This document shows positions 1 through 10,113 of a DNA stretch of 64,000 nucleotides, piece by piece. Numbering within the stretch: the stretch's first letter is position 1; every line of letters begins with the position of its first letter. The notes under the pieces were generated by a model that saw nothing but the letters and a program-made list of their open reading frames with translations, was not told the origin of the DNA and did no database searches. The stretch is from Chitinophaga cymbidii (GTDB taxonomy: Bacteria > Bacteroidota > Bacteroidia > Chitinophagales > Chitinophagaceae), in the NCBI RefSeq assembly GCF_007992715.1, contig NZ_BKAU01000002.1, positions 248,001 to 312,000 of the forward strand. Direction: 5' to 3'. The translations under genes were made by a program, and so were the position numbers.

Positions 1-98
1 GAACGGAATATACTGCAAATCCCAAAAAAAATTTCTCTATCTTTCCATCACAGAATCTTCAGATCAGCCAACTAGTCTCAACCAAAAAGGAATTGTGA

Positions 99-629
99 AT
101 GAGTCATTCTCCCGATGCACAGCTGGTGCAGCGCTTAAAGGATGGTGATTTGACCGCTTTCGATGCGCTCTTCGTAAAGTATTATAAAATGCTTTGCGTA
201 AATGCGTATTGGTTCCTTCAGAACGACCAGGAGGCGAAAGACCTCGTGCAGACCTTCTTCATGGATATCTGGGACAGAAAACTCTACCTCCGGTTCAATG
301 ACGATGATATCAAAGGATACCTTCACATGGCCGTGAAGAACCGCTGCCTTAACCTCCTGAAACAGCGGAAGAAACAGGACGTGCACCACGAGGTATTCAC
401 GCACCTGCAGCAGGAAGATACCGAGGCGCCGGACTACTACAACTGCCTGCAGGCGTCCATGAAAGATATGTCGGGGCACAAGCGGATGGCCGTGCAGATG
501 GTGTACATCCAGGGAAAAAGATACCAGGAGGCGGCCGATGAAATGGGCATCAGCATCAATTCGCTGAAAACGCATCTCAAAAGAGGCTTACAGTTTTTAA
601 GAACTGCGGTGCATAAAATAAAAGAGTAA
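99..629 (+). CDS. ECF RNA polymerase sigma factor of the first SusCD locus
   Basis: 176 aa. Region 2 lies at about residues 18-90 (acidic, aromatic-rich core ending near KNRCLNLLKQRKK). Region 4 is an HTH at about 118-172 (QEAADEMGISINSLKTHLKR), which reads the -35 element. Regions 1 and 3 are absent, as in ECF factors. The ATG follows an A-rich leader with AAAAAGG 8 nt upstream. The TAA stop directly abuts the ATG of the FecR gene, so the two are translationally coupled. In this family the sigma factor is held by FecR and released when the SusC receptor binds its glycan, switching on the locus. This role is inferred from the sigma-FecR-SusC-SusD order. Confidence 0.93.
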   Translation: MSHSPDAQLVQRLKDGDLTAFDALFVKYYKMLCVNAYWFLQNDQEAKDLVQTFFMDIWDRKLYLRFNDDDIKGYLHMAVKNRCLNLLKQRKKQDVHHEVFTHLQQEDTEAPDYYNCLQASMKDMSGHKRMAVQMVYIQGKRYQEAADEMGISINSLKTHLKRGLQFLRTAVHKIKE

Positions 630-1745
630 ATGGAGCAACAGGAAAAAATATTCCAGTTATACATTCAGCGGCTGTCGGGCGACCTGACGCCGGAAGAGGA
701 GTCCTACGTGCAGCGCATGCTCACGCAGGACGCCGCTTTCAGGGAAACCTGGGATGCGCTGGAATCCCGTGGCCGCTCCATTGGCGCCGGGCAATACGTC
801 AACTCCCTCGATCCGGAAGAAGCACTGGAACATCTCAACAAACGCAAACACCTCCGCCGCAAAAATATCCGTACCAACCTCGCTATTGCGGCCTCCCTGT
901 TGTTGCTGGTGGTAGCCGGTGCATTCTGGCTCACGCAGCGCCAGCCCTTGTCCCTGCAGGAGTTTGTGGCGCAGACGGAGCGGCAGCATCCATCCGTGCA
1001 GCTGACCACGGCAGACGGCCAGGCCGTTGCGCTGGATAAAGACAGCAGCCAGCGCATCACCCTGCCCAACGCCACGCTGAACGCCGGCAACGGCTCTCTC
1101 CACTACACGTCTACCGACACCGCCATGAACGTGCTCACCGTTCCGGCGGGAGAACAATACCGCCTTACACTGTCAGACGGCACCGAAGTGCACCTCAACG
1201 CCTCCACCCGCCTGCGTTTCCCTTTCCATTTCGGGCAGGGCGACCGCGAAGTAATGGTGGAAGGGGAGGCTTTCTTTAAAGTGACGAAAGATCCCGCCCG
1301 CCGCTTCATTGTACACACGCCGCATACACAGGTGCAGGTCTACGGCACGGCTTTCAACGTCAACACCTACCAAACACAGGAAAAAACCTCCCTCGTGGAA
1401 GGCAGCGTATGGATGCAGGCGGCCAGCGGTCAGCGCACAGAGCTGAAACCGGGCCAGCAGGCTGCTTACAACGCCGGCACTTTTGAAACACAGCCTTTCG
1501 ACGGGGAAGAAGTGCTCTCCTGGATGAACGGTGTCTACTATTTCCACAAAATGCCGGTCACCGAGCTGGCGGAAGTGGCATCCCGCTTTTATGGCGTCAA
1601 CTTCGTGCTCGAATCCGCCAAGTTCGCGGATATTTCCACCACCGGCCTGATGGACAGGGCTAAATTATCCGAATTCCTGACGGACCTGCAAGTCACTGCC
1701 GGCGCGGAGTTCCGCTTCGGGGACAAGGCCATCTACCTGAAATAA
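630..1745 (+). CDS. FecR-family anti-sigma factor / transmembrane signal transducer
   Basis: 371 aa. A cytoplasmic N-terminal part of about 80 residues would bind the sigma factor. One membrane helix follows at about 86-104 (LAIAASLLLLVVAGAFWL). The periplasmic FecR domain is at about 165-265 (GEQYRLTLSDGTEVHLNA, VEGEAFFKV, VYGTAFNV). A C-terminal DUF4974-type domain at about 305-371 resembles a secretin/STN fold and would contact the N-terminal STN domain of SusC. The start codon abuts the sigma-factor stop. The gene lies 94 bp before the SusC gene. Family knowledge gives the signalling role; the carbohydrate sensed is not visible. Confidence 0.92.
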   Translation: MEQQEKIFQLYIQRLSGDLTPEEESYVQRMLTQDAAFRETWDALESRGRSIGAGQYVNSLDPEEALEHLNKRKHLRRKNIRTNLAIAASLLLLVVAGAFWLTQRQPLSLQEFVAQTERQHPSVQLTTADGQAVALDKDSSQRITLPNATLNAGNGSLHYTSTDTAMNVLTVPAGEQYRLTLSDGTEVHLNASTRLRFPFHFGQGDREVMVEGEAFFKVTKDPARRFIVHTPHTQVQVYGTAFNVNTYQTQEKTSLVEGSVWMQAASGQRTELKPGQQAAYNAGTFETQPFDGEEVLSWMNGVYYFHKMPVTELAEVASRFYGVNFVLESAKFADISTTGLMDRAKLSEFLTDLQVTAGAEFRFGDKAIYLK

Positions 1746-1839
1746 AAAAAATATTTTCATCCCCCTGTCACCCATTTTCCCCCACTGCTTGTAGTTAGGC
1801 TGAAACGCATTTGCATAATCAACTAAAATCAGTTTCCGC

Positions 1840-4800
1840 ATGAGAGAATGTATGCGCGATCGTCTGCCGGCCATTCGCGGCCTGGCATGTTCTTTTGTAT
1901 TCCTGCTCATTTTCTTTCTTACCGCCGCGGCGCAGGACAAAACGCCCTCGCTGCAGTCCCCCGTCACTTTGTCGGGCGATAATGTGTCCCTCGTGCAGGT
2001 TTTCCGCGCTATCAAAAAGCAAACAGGCTTCACGCTGGTGTACAGCAACCTCTTGCTGAACGACAGCGAACGGATGAGCGTGAGCTTCCGCAATACCAAA
2101 GTGCAGGAGGTGCTGGACTTTGTGCTGAAGGGCAAGAACATCGGCTACGAAGTACGCAGTAACCGCATTGTGCTGGACCGCAAAGCCGCCGCTCCCGCAC
2201 CTGCACCGGCAACGCCGGAGCAGGCCAAACCGCAGACCAGCGCAGTAAAAGGGCAGGTGATGACGCCGGACGGTACGCCCGTTCCCGGCGCCACAGTGGC
2301 CGTGAACGGCACTGCCCGCGGGGTGGTGACGGACGAGCTGGGCATTTTTACCATCAACGCCGCACCCGGCGAAGTGCTGAAAGTCGCTATGGTGGGCATG
2401 AAGCCGGAGGAGGTCAGGGTGGCCGGACAAAGGACCATCAAGGTCACGCTCACCGCTAAAGTGGATGAGCTGGATGAAGTGGTGATCGTAGGTTTCGGCA
2501 AGCAAAAGAAAGTAACGGTGACCGGCGCCGTGTCTACCGTGAACATGCAGGACATGCAGACGCCGGTGCGCTCCCTCACCAACGCGCTCGCCGGTAAAGT
2601 GGCGGGCGTCATTTCCATGCAGAGCGGGGGCGGTGAACCGGGGTACGACAATCCCACTTTCACCATCCGCGGCATCGGCACTTTCACCGGCAGCACCACG
2701 CCGCTCATTATTGTAGACGGTGTGCAGCGCGATGATGTGAACAGCACCTTCGGCGGCGCTTTCAACAACATAGATCCGGAAGACATTTCCAGCATCTCCC
2801 TGCTGAAAGATGCCTCCGCTACGGCCGTCTATGGCGCGCGGGGCGCGAACGGTGTGCTCATCATCACCACCAAACGCGGTGTGGCGGGCAAACCGAAGAT
2901 CTCCGCCAAAGTGGAAAGCGGCTTCAACGGCATGACGCGCATGCCCGAAATGCTGGACGGCGTAACGTTCATGAAGCTCTACAACGAAGCCCGCGAAAAC
3001 GATAACAACGCACCGGCGTATTCCGATGAAGTGATCGCCAAAACCGCCAGCGGCCTTGATCCTTACCTCTATCCGAATGTGAACTGGATAGACCGCATTT
3101 ATAAGGACTGGGCCTCCCTCACCAATGCCAACGTGAACATCAGCGGCGGCGGCGAGTCCATGCGCTATTATGTGTCCATGAGCTTTTACAACCAGGACGG
3201 CCAGTACAACGTGTCTAAAGTGAACGGATACAATCCCAATCTGAATTTCAAACGGTATGATTTCAGGAGCAACGTAGACCTGAATGTGACCAAAACAACC
3301 ACCCTCGCGCTCAACATCGCGGCCATGCTTGTGAACAGCCGCTATCCGGGTTCGCCCGCGCCCGATATATGGTATAATACCTATTCCACCAACCCGATCG
3401 CATTTCCGGTGCAATACCCGGACAATATGTGGGCCGGTCCGCGTAACAACGGCGGCCGCAATCCATTCAACCTGGTGCAGAATGCCGGTTATTCCACGGA
3501 GTTCAGACCTTCTGTGCAGTCCGTGCTTACGCTCACGCAGGACCTGGGCGTTGTCACCAAAGGGCTGACCGCTACGGGGCGTTTTTCTTTTGATACTTAC
3601 GGCACTTTCAATAATTCCCGCACGGGCGATAACGATCTCTGGTACGCAGGCTCGCGCGATGCGGAAGGCGATCTCGTATTCGAGCAGGTACGCACCGGCA
3701 GCAGCTTCCTGGGCTACTCTTCCTATTCTGTTGGTGAAAGGATCATGTATCTCGAAGGAAACCTTAACTATGACCGTTCTTTTGGCGATCATCATTTTGG
3801 TGGATTGATAGTGGGGACGATGAGGAACCGCGTACTGGGCAGCGCCGGCGACGTGAAGGCCGCGATCCCGTACCGCAACCAGAGCGTTGCGGGCAGGGTG
3901 ACCTATTCTTTCCGCGATAAATATTTACTCGAAGGAAATGTAGGCGCTACAGGATCTGAAAACTTCGAGAAGGGCAACCGCTGGGGTATTTTCCCCGCCG
4001 TTGCTGCCGGATGGGTAATATCGAAAGAGCGTTTCTTTGAACCGCTTGCGGCTACTTTCAGCCTGTTGAAGTTGCGTGGTTCCGTTGGTACAACAGGTAA
4101 TGATATCATTGGCTACGGTGACCGGTTCGGATATCTAACCTACATCACTGATGCAACCGGTGTGTACTTTGGTTCTTCTCCGGCCGGGTATAACGGCATT
4201 GCCGCGAATGTGATTGGTACCGAGAATCTTACCTGGGAAACTTCCACCAAGACAAACGTTGGTCTCGATATCGGGTTATGGAATAAGCTGAACATCACTG
4301 TCGATGTATTTAAAGATAAACGTAAGGACATCCTGATCCAGCGTGCATCCATCTCTTCTATAGCGGGCTTTGAAGGCCTGCCGATTTTCGCCAACATGGG
4401 CGAGCTGGAAAATAAAGGCGTGGACGCGAGCGTGGAATTTCTCACCAAGATCGGCAGGGACGTGAGCATCCGCGTGTTCGGCAACATCACCTATGCAAAG
4501 AACAAAATACTGTTCGCGGATAAGCCGCAAATGCTGTTTGCTTATCAGCAATATGAAGGTACTTCCCATATGGAGTTCATGGGCTATAAACACGCCGGCC
4601 TGTTTGTGGATGAGGACGATGTGAACAAAAGCCCCGAGCAGCTGAGAGGGCTGTTCCCCGGCGATATCAAATACGAAGACCTGAACGGCGATGGCGTAAT
4701 AGACGCGAACGACCGCTCCTATCTCGGTAAATCTCCTTTCCCGGTATGGTCTTACGGATACGGATTCAATGTAGGCATCAAACGCTTTGAAATATCCGCG

Positions 4801-5265
4801 CTCTTTGCAGGCGTAGCTGACGTAGGCATTATGGCAAACGGCTCCGCCATCAACCGGTTCGACGGTACTGCTCCCGGTGTGGGCATCGTTCCCTTCACGG
4901 GCATCGGCCAATATCCCGCCAACATTATCAGCAACGTCACCGACCGCTGGACGAAAGACAATCCCCGGCAGGATGCCTACTATCCCCGCCTGACCATCAC
5001 CAACGCGAGCGATAATAATTACCAGGACAGCGACTGGTGGCTGAAAGACGGCAGCTTCATGCGCCTCAAGCAGGCTTCCGTCGGGTACAACATCATCACG
5101 CCGGAAATGAAACGCAGAGGGCTCAGCAGCCTGCAGGTCTATGCCGCCGGCACCAACCTGCTCACGTTCTCGAAGTTCAAACTCTGGGACCCGGAACTCG
5201 GCTCCAACGCCGCGAAGTACCCGTTTGCCAGGACCATCACCGCCGGGTTGAGGGCTAATTTCTAA
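1840..5265 (+). CDS. SusC/RagA-family TonB-dependent outer-membrane transporter with STN signalling domain
   Basis: 1141 aa. Signal peptide in residues 10-32 (hydrophobic run ending TAAAQ). STN domain at about 47-107 (VSLVQVFRAIKKQTGFTLVY). Carboxypeptidase-regulatory-like domain at about 138-205. TonB-box/SusC signature DEVVIVGFGKQKK at about 209, then plug domain to about 345 (LLKDASATAVYGARGANGVLIITTK). The 22-strand barrel runs to a C-terminal aromatic residue (GLRANF). It imports oligosaccharides with its SusD lid. The STN domain makes it a signalling receptor for the upstream FecR/sigma pair. A second in-frame ATG four codons downstream is an alternative start. Confidence 0.96.
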   Translation: MRECMRDRLPAIRGLACSFVFLLIFFLTAAAQDKTPSLQSPVTLSGDNVSLVQVFRAIKKQTGFTLVYSNLLLNDSERMSVSFRNTKVQEVLDFVLKGKNIGYEVRSNRIVLDRKAAAPAPAPATPEQAKPQTSAVKGQVMTPDGTPVPGATVAVNGTARGVVTDELGIFTINAAPGEVLKVAMVGMKPEEVRVAGQRTIKVTLTAKVDELDEVVIVGFGKQKKVTVTGAVSTVNMQDMQTPVRSLTNALAGKVAGVISMQSGGGEPGYDNPTFTIRGIGTFTGSTTPLIIVDGVQRDDVNSTFGGAFNNIDPEDISSISLLKDASATAVYGARGANGVLIITTKRGVAGKPKISAKVESGFNGMTRMPEMLDGVTFMKLYNEARENDNNAPAYSDEVIAKTASGLDPYLYPNVNWIDRIYKDWASLTNANVNISGGGESMRYYVSMSFYNQDGQYNVSKVNGYNPNLNFKRYDFRSNVDLNVTKTTTLALNIAAMLVNSRYPGSPAPDIWYNTYSTNPIAFPVQYPDNMWAGPRNNGGRNPFNLVQNAGYSTEFRPSVQSVLTLTQDLGVVTKGLTATGRFSFDTYGTFNNSRTGDNDLWYAGSRDAEGDLVFEQVRTGSSFLGYSSYSVGERIMYLEGNLNYDRSFGDHHFGGLIVGTMRNRVLGSAGDVKAAIPYRNQSVAGRVTYSFRDKYLLEGNVGATGSENFEKGNRWGIFPAVAAGWVISKERFFEPLAATFSLLKLRGSVGTTGNDIIGYGDRFGYLTYITDATGVYFGSSPAGYNGIAANVIGTENLTWETSTKTNVGLDIGLWNKLNITVDVFKDKRKDILIQRASISSIAGFEGLPIFANMGELENKGVDASVEFLTKIGRDVSIRVFGNITYAKNKILFADKPQMLFAYQQYEGTSHMEFMGYKHAGLFVDEDDVNKSPEQLRGLFPGDIKYEDLNGDGVIDANDRSYLGKSPFPVWSYGYGFNVGIKRFEISALFAGVADVGIMANGSAINRFDGTAPGVGIVPFTGIGQYPANIISNVTDRWTKDNPRQDAYYPRLTITNASDNNYQDSDWWLKDGSFMRLKQASVGYNIITPEMKRRGLSSLQVYAAGTNLLTFSKFKLWDPELGSNAAKYPFARTITAGLRANF

Positions 5266-5284
5266 TCAAGTTAAAGCGCATCGT

Positions 5285-7108
5285 ATGAATATATTCAAGT
5301 ATTGCTTACTGGCTGGTGTCATGGCTTTATGCTCCTGCCATTACCTGGATAAAAAGCCGGATAACCTGCTGACGGAAGACCAGCTATGGATGACGAGGGC
5401 CAATGCGGAATCCTATCTCAACAACATCTACAGCTATGTGCATAATCACGATGGGGATGATTTTACCACCGTCGGCGCTTCCGATGAATCTTCCGTTTCC
5501 ATCACCACGGTGAACGTACGCCAGATGGTCAGCGGCAACTGGAGCGCTTCCAGCCAGTACTTTTACAACTGGGGCAAGTACTACGCGGCCATCCGCAAGT
5601 CCTTCGTCTTCGAGCAGAATATCGACAAAGTGCCTTCCAATCAGCTGAGCGACGAACTGAAATCACAATACAAGGCGGAGAATCTTTTCCTCCGTGGATA
5701 TTATTACTGGGAGATACTCAAACAATACGGTCCCTTTGTAAAAGTAACCGGCCTCATTGCGCAGGATGCGGACTTTGCGGAATATCCCCGCGCGCCTTTC
5801 GATACCTGCGTGGCGTACATCAATGAGCTGATGGACCGTGCGCAGGCCGGGCTGCCCGCAAGGTGGGAAGCGTCCAGCAACCTGGGCCGCCCTACCAAAG
5901 GCTCCTGCATGGCTATCCGGGTAAAGACAACGATGCTGGCGGCCAGCCCGCTCTGGAACGGCAATCCCGCATTCGCCGACTTCAAAAATAAGGACGGACT
6001 GGCGCTGGCGCCCGCAACGGCTTCCAATGAAAGATGGAAAACAGCCGCCGATGCCGCCAAAGCGCTCATCGACTCAAACTATTACAAGCTGTTCACCAAT
6101 CTCGATAACGGCGGCACTGCTTTCGATCCCTACCTTTCCGTGCGTGATATTCATCTTACCAACTGGAACGATGAGATCATCTTCGCGAATGTGGGCTGGA
6201 ACCGCTGGGGCTGGACCAAATGCGCTTCTCCCGGTCCCGGTGGCTACAACATGTATTGCGTAACGCAAAACCTGGTGGATGCGTTCGTCATGAAGAACGG
6301 CCGCACGATAGACGATCCGTTGTCTGAATACGTGGAAACCGGCTTTGCGCCCGGCTCCGCGCCGGAAAGCTGGGGGCATAAACAAAGCGAATGGAACATG
6401 TACGCCAACCGCGAGCCGCGCTTCTACGCCAACGTGATGTACAACGCAAGACCGGTAGTGCCGGCGCAGACGGCGGATGATAAAAACTATTACTCCTCCG
6501 ACCAGAACGTGAACGGACAGGGCCGCGCGGAGTTCTACTACAACGGAAAGGCCGGCCAGAAATCCCAGGGCAGCAACAACCTCACCGGCTACCTGCCGCT
6601 GAAGCGCATCAGCCCGAGCAGCAACATCCGCCTGGATGCGGTGTCTTTCCACGGCCCCTGGATACTGATCCGCTACGCGGAAATTCTGCTGGACTATGCG
6701 GAGGCGCTCAATGAATACGATCCCGGCAACACGGATATCATCACTTATCTCAATCTCGTGCGCACAAGAGCGGGCATCCCCGGTATAGAAACCGTATACC
6801 CGGACGCGGTAGGCAATAAGGAAAAGATGCGCGAACACATCCTCCGGGAAAGGCAGGTGGAGCTTTGCTTTGAAGGCGACCGCTATTACACGCTCACGCG
6901 CCGCCTGCTGCTCGGTAAGCCGAAGTACACGGCGATTTACGGTATGGATGTGAACGCGAACGACAACGGACTTGGTTTTTCCTTCACCGGCTTCTACACG
7001 CGCAAGCTGTACCAGCAAAGGTATTGGGATAACAAGATGTATCTCTTTCCCATCCTGCAGGGCGATATCGAAAAGAACAGGGCATTGGTGCAGAACCCGG
7101 GCTGGTAA
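5285..7108 (+). CDS. SusD/RagB-family nutrient-binding lipoprotein
   Basis: 607 aa. Lipoprotein signal with the lipobox MALCSC (Cys about residue 18), so it is anchored on the outer-membrane surface as the lid of the SusC channel 19 bp upstream. SusD features include TPR-like helices (YYAAIRKSFVFEQNI, KAENLFLRGYYYWEIL), RIRYAEILLDYAEALNEY near 460 and the ending RERQVELCFEGDRYYTLTRR. Aromatic residues in the glycan site cannot be assigned by eye. Length fits the family (500-620 aa). It is co-transcribed with the SusC gene and the two lipoprotein genes downstream. Confidence 0.95.
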   Translation: MNIFKYCLLAGVMALCSCHYLDKKPDNLLTEDQLWMTRANAESYLNNIYSYVHNHDGDDFTTVGASDESSVSITTVNVRQMVSGNWSASSQYFYNWGKYYAAIRKSFVFEQNIDKVPSNQLSDELKSQYKAENLFLRGYYYWEILKQYGPFVKVTGLIAQDADFAEYPRAPFDTCVAYINELMDRAQAGLPARWEASSNLGRPTKGSCMAIRVKTTMLAASPLWNGNPAFADFKNKDGLALAPATASNERWKTAADAAKALIDSNYYKLFTNLDNGGTAFDPYLSVRDIHLTNWNDEIIFANVGWNRWGWTKCASPGPGGYNMYCVTQNLVDAFVMKNGRTIDDPLSEYVETGFAPGSAPESWGHKQSEWNMYANREPRFYANVMYNARPVVPAQTADDKNYYSSDQNVNGQGRAEFYYNGKAGQKSQGSNNLTGYLPLKRISPSSNIRLDAVSFHGPWILIRYAEILLDYAEALNEYDPGNTDIITYLNLVRTRAGIPGIETVYPDAVGNKEKMREHILRERQVELCFEGDRYYTLTRRLLLGKPKYTAIYGMDVNANDNGLGFSFTGFYTRKLYQQRYWDNKMYLFPILQGDIEKNRALVQNPGW

Positions 7109-7132
7109 TTCATTTCATTACAATTTCAATTC

Positions 7133-8437
7133 ATGGATATGATCCGATCTTTTGGCAAATATTTTATGCTGGCAGGCTTGTTCCTGGCGGGATGCAAAAA
7201 GGACGATGTACCTTCCCATGCCCCCGGCGCGCCGATGACCATCAGCGAATTCATGCCGGCGCAGGGCGGCGGCGGTACGTCCGTGCTCATCAACGGCAGC
7301 AACTTCACCAGCGACACCTCCGAGCTGGAAGTTACCATCAACGGCAACAAATTGGCGATCATCGGCGCCAACACCAACCAGATCATGGCCGTAGTGCCGA
7401 AGAAATGCGGTACGGGCAACATCGTGGTGAAAGTGGGTGGGGACGAGATCGCCAGCACCGCGGTGTTCAATTATATGTTCACGCGCAATGTGACCACCTT
7501 CGCGGGCAACGGCACGGCAGGGTTTGCAAACGGGAAAGGGGAGGAAGCGCAGTTTAATTTCAATAAAGAGGCCTGGTACCGGAGCAAGGGAATTGTAACG
7601 GACGATGAAGGAAATGTGTTTGTGGCGGACCCCGGTAATCACTGCATCCGCAAGATCACCCCCGAAGGAGATGTAACGGTGTTCTCCGGCAATCCCAATG
7701 CCGCGGGGCATGCGGACGGGCAGGGGCTCACTGCGCAGTTCAGTCTTCCCTACGATCTCACGATCGACAACGATCAGAATTTATATTGCGTGGACCCCGG
7801 CAACTGGGACATCCGCAAGATCTCCCCGGACGGTACCGCCCTTACCATCGGCTGGGCCACGGGTGAGCCTTGGAGCGTGGCATACGACAAATCCTCGAAT
7901 ACCCTTTACTACCTCTCTGCCGCCAACGGCAACGTGTACAAAGTAGCGCCGGACGGCAGCAGCGAGGCGGTGATCACGGGGATCAACAGTCCCGCCGGCA
8001 TGGGGTTCGATGCCCAGGGTAACCTGTATGTTGCCAGCAACGGAGATCATACGATCCTGAAATTCGAAAAAGGTTCTTCTACCGGCATCGCCATTGCAGG
8101 AGCGGCGGGCGCCAGCGGTTATGTGAACGGAACCGGCGCGGATGCAAGGTTTGCATTCCCCTGGGGCTTGTGCATCGATGCGGCGGGCAATATTTACGTG
8201 GCCGGCAATGGTACCTGGGATGGCGGTACTTACAATCCCGATCAGAGCATCCGTTTCATTGATGCAAAGAACGGGGAAGTCAGCACCTACGCCGGCAGCG
8301 GCACGGCGGGATATGCCAATGCCATCGGTGAAGCCGCGGCGTTCAGCGCGCCGGGCGGCGTGGCGGTGGACAGGAACGGCATTGTGTACGTGCTGGATAA
8401 AAACAATAATCGCGTTAGAAGAATAATTTCGGAATGA
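7133..8437 (+). CDS. IPT/TIG-domain NHL-repeat lipoprotein, probable surface glycan-binding protein
   Basis: 434 aa. Lipobox FLAGC at about residue 21. An IPT/TIG immunoglobulin-like domain spans about 35-115 (ISEFMPAQGGGGTSVLINGSNF). Five to six NHL-type blades follow from about 122 to the end (GIVTDDEGNVFVADPGNHCIRKI, DLTIDNDQNLYCVDPGNWDIRKI, GVAVDRNGIVYVLDKNNNRVRRI). The likely fold is a beta-propeller on an Ig stalk. It sits 24 bp after the SusD gene and overlaps the next gene by 4 bp (ATGA), which places it in the operon at the position of SusE/SusF-type surface binding proteins. A lyase or lactonase propeller activity is possible, but no catalytic residues are evident. Confidence 0.85.
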   Translation: MDMIRSFGKYFMLAGLFLAGCKKDDVPSHAPGAPMTISEFMPAQGGGGTSVLINGSNFTSDTSELEVTINGNKLAIIGANTNQIMAVVPKKCGTGNIVVKVGGDEIASTAVFNYMFTRNVTTFAGNGTAGFANGKGEEAQFNFNKEAWYRSKGIVTDDEGNVFVADPGNHCIRKITPEGDVTVFSGNPNAAGHADGQGLTAQFSLPYDLTIDNDQNLYCVDPGNWDIRKISPDGTALTIGWATGEPWSVAYDKSSNTLYYLSAANGNVYKVAPDGSSEAVITGINSPAGMGFDAQGNLYVASNGDHTILKFEKGSSTGIAIAGAAGASGYVNGTGADARFAFPWGLCIDAAGNIYVAGNGTWDGGTYNPDQSIRFIDAKNGEVSTYAGSGTAGYANAIGEAAAFSAPGGVAVDRNGIVYVLDKNNNRVRRIISE

Positions 8438-9963
8438 TGAGGAGCAGCTTTTTAATATTTATACTGGCGGGCATCGCTTCCACGGCATGCAGCAAAAAGA
8501 ACAGCCCGCAGGGCGACAACAAACCCGATGTAAGGCAGAACACTTTTTACGTATCGCCTTCCGGCAATGATGCCGCGGCCGGTACGCTGGCGGCGCCGCT
8601 GCGCGGGATCAATACCGCGCTGGCGAAAGCATCGCCCGGTGATACGGTGATCGTAAGAACGGGCAAGTATTATGAAAAGGTGGTGTTCCCGCGCTCCGGC
8701 AGGCAGGATAAATACATCACCCTCAAAGCATACCCCGGTGAAAAACCGGTCATCGACGGCACCGGTCTTTCCATCACCGGAAAAGAAGCGCTGGTGACCA
8801 TCCGCAATGCCAGCTATGTTGTGTTTGAAGGCTTCGATGTGTGCAACTACATCAGCAGCACGCCCTGGGTGAACATCAACGGCATTGTGGCGGATGAAGG
8901 TTCCAGCCATATCATCATCCGGAAGAACAAAGTATATAACATCGAGCACAACGTGGCGCCGGCGGACGGCCGCAGCGGGCACGGCATCGAGATCATCGGC
9001 AACACCGGAACGCCTATGACGGACGTGCTGGTGGAAGAGAACGAGATACACGACTGCAACACCGGCTACAGCGAAAACCTGACGATCAACGGGTATGTGG
9101 ACGGCTTCATCATCCGCCGCAACAAGATCTACAACGCTGAAAACATCGGCATCGACGCGGCGGGCGGCTATGCGGCCAATCCCAATCCTGCGTTCAACTA
9201 CGCCCGCAATGGCCTCATCACGGAAAATGAACTGTATGATATCAATATGACTACGGGTCCGATCGGTGGCATTCACGGCCACGGCGCCATCGCCATTTAT
9301 GTGGACGGTGCGCGCAATATCATCGTGGAACGCAACAGGGTGCGGGATTGCGACAGAGGCATCGGTATCGTGAGCGAAACGGATGCGTTTCCCACCAGCG
9401 ATTGCATTGTACGGAACAACGTGGTGGCGAACTGCTACCGCACGGGCATTTACCTCGGCGGATACCTGGGGTATACCGGCGGCGGCACGCGCAACTCTTA
9501 TGTGGTGAACAACACGTTGTACCAGAACAACCGCGAGAACGGCGCTTACGGAGAAATAGAAGGAGAGCTGCGCATGACGGAACATTGTATCGATAATGTG
9601 ATCGTTAACAACCTCGTATATGCAAGACCGGTAGACCTGATGTTCCACAAGTACACCAGCACCGGCAGCGGCAATGAAATAGATTACAATCTTTATTTCA
9701 CGACCGGTACGCCGGGATGGATATGGAACACGACCAACGGTACACCGTATACGGATTTTAACGCATGGAAAACGGCTTCCGGCGTGGATGCGGCTTCTGT
9801 TTTCGGGCTTGATCCAAAGCTGGCGGCGGATATGAGTTTGCAGTCAGGCTCCCCGGCGAAGGATGCGGGAAAAGTGATCGGAGCGGAAATACAGGGAACG
9901 CTGGATGTGAATGGAAATCCGAGGATAGTGGGCAACAAGATCAGCATCGGGGCCAGTCAATGA
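8434..9963 (+). CDS. Right-handed parallel beta-helix lipoprotein (DUF1565-type), possible polysaccharide lyase or glycosidase
   Basis: 509 aa. Lipobox STACS at about residue 19. The N-terminal DUF1565-like motif FYVSPSGNDAAAGTLAAPL at about 38 is followed by many beta-helix coils with N/V-rich turns (IIIRKNKVYNIEHN, FIIRRNKIYNAENIGID, IIVERNRVRDCDRGIGI). This fold is shared by pectate lyases (PL1/PL9), polygalacturonases and epimerases. The catalytic Lys/Arg/Asp set could not be identified, so the activity is left open. It overlaps the NHL gene by ATGA and is the last gene before the terminator at 9988. It is the only enzyme-like protein of this locus and thus the best clue that the substrate may be an acidic polysaccharide (inference). 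Confidence 0.8.
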   Translation: MMRSSFLIFILAGIASTACSKKNSPQGDNKPDVRQNTFYVSPSGNDAAAGTLAAPLRGINTALAKASPGDTVIVRTGKYYEKVVFPRSGRQDKYITLKAYPGEKPVIDGTGLSITGKEALVTIRNASYVVFEGFDVCNYISSTPWVNINGIVADEGSSHIIIRKNKVYNIEHNVAPADGRSGHGIEIIGNTGTPMTDVLVEENEIHDCNTGYSENLTINGYVDGFIIRRNKIYNAENIGIDAAGGYAANPNPAFNYARNGLITENELYDINMTTGPIGGIHGHGAIAIYVDGARNIIVERNRVRDCDRGIGIVSETDAFPTSDCIVRNNVVANCYRTGIYLGGYLGYTGGGTRNSYVVNNTLYQNNRENGAYGEIEGELRMTEHCIDNVIVNNLVYARPVDLMFHKYTSTGSGNEIDYNLYFTTGTPGWIWNTTNGTPYTDFNAWKTASGVDAASVFGLDPKLAADMSLQSGSPAKDAGKVIGAEIQGTLDVNGNPRIVGNKISIGASQ

Positions 9964-9987
9964 CTTTGTGGTTACTCTTTATTGTGC

Positions 9988-10019
9988 GGGGTGTATCAGG
10001 TTCTGATACGCCCCTTTTT
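9988..10019 (+). terminator. Rho-independent terminator closing the first SusCD locus
   Basis: Inverted repeat of 12 base pairs (one G-T) around GGGGTGTATCAG, a 3-nt loop and CTGATACGCCCC, followed by five T. It lies 24 bp after the beta-helix stop. The GGGTGTATC core recurs in the terminator of the second locus at 20626. Confidence 0.93.
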
Positions 10020-10113
10020 ATTGGTATCAGCCGTTAATTACAACTATGCATTTTAGTGGAAGGGTGTATGGTGGAATAATATTTGATGGCTCTATATACT
10101 AACATTTTGAATT

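Noticed and set aside
1819..3795. 658-codon open frame antisense to the first SusC gene
   Set aside because: Its composition (His/Ala/Val/Gly-rich, no domain) is the usual shadow of a GC-rich SusC gene, which is certain on the plus strand.
8452..9648. 398-codon antisense frame in the beta-helix lipoprotein gene
   Set aside because: Val/His/Ala-rich antisense of periodic beta-helix codons; no known fold.
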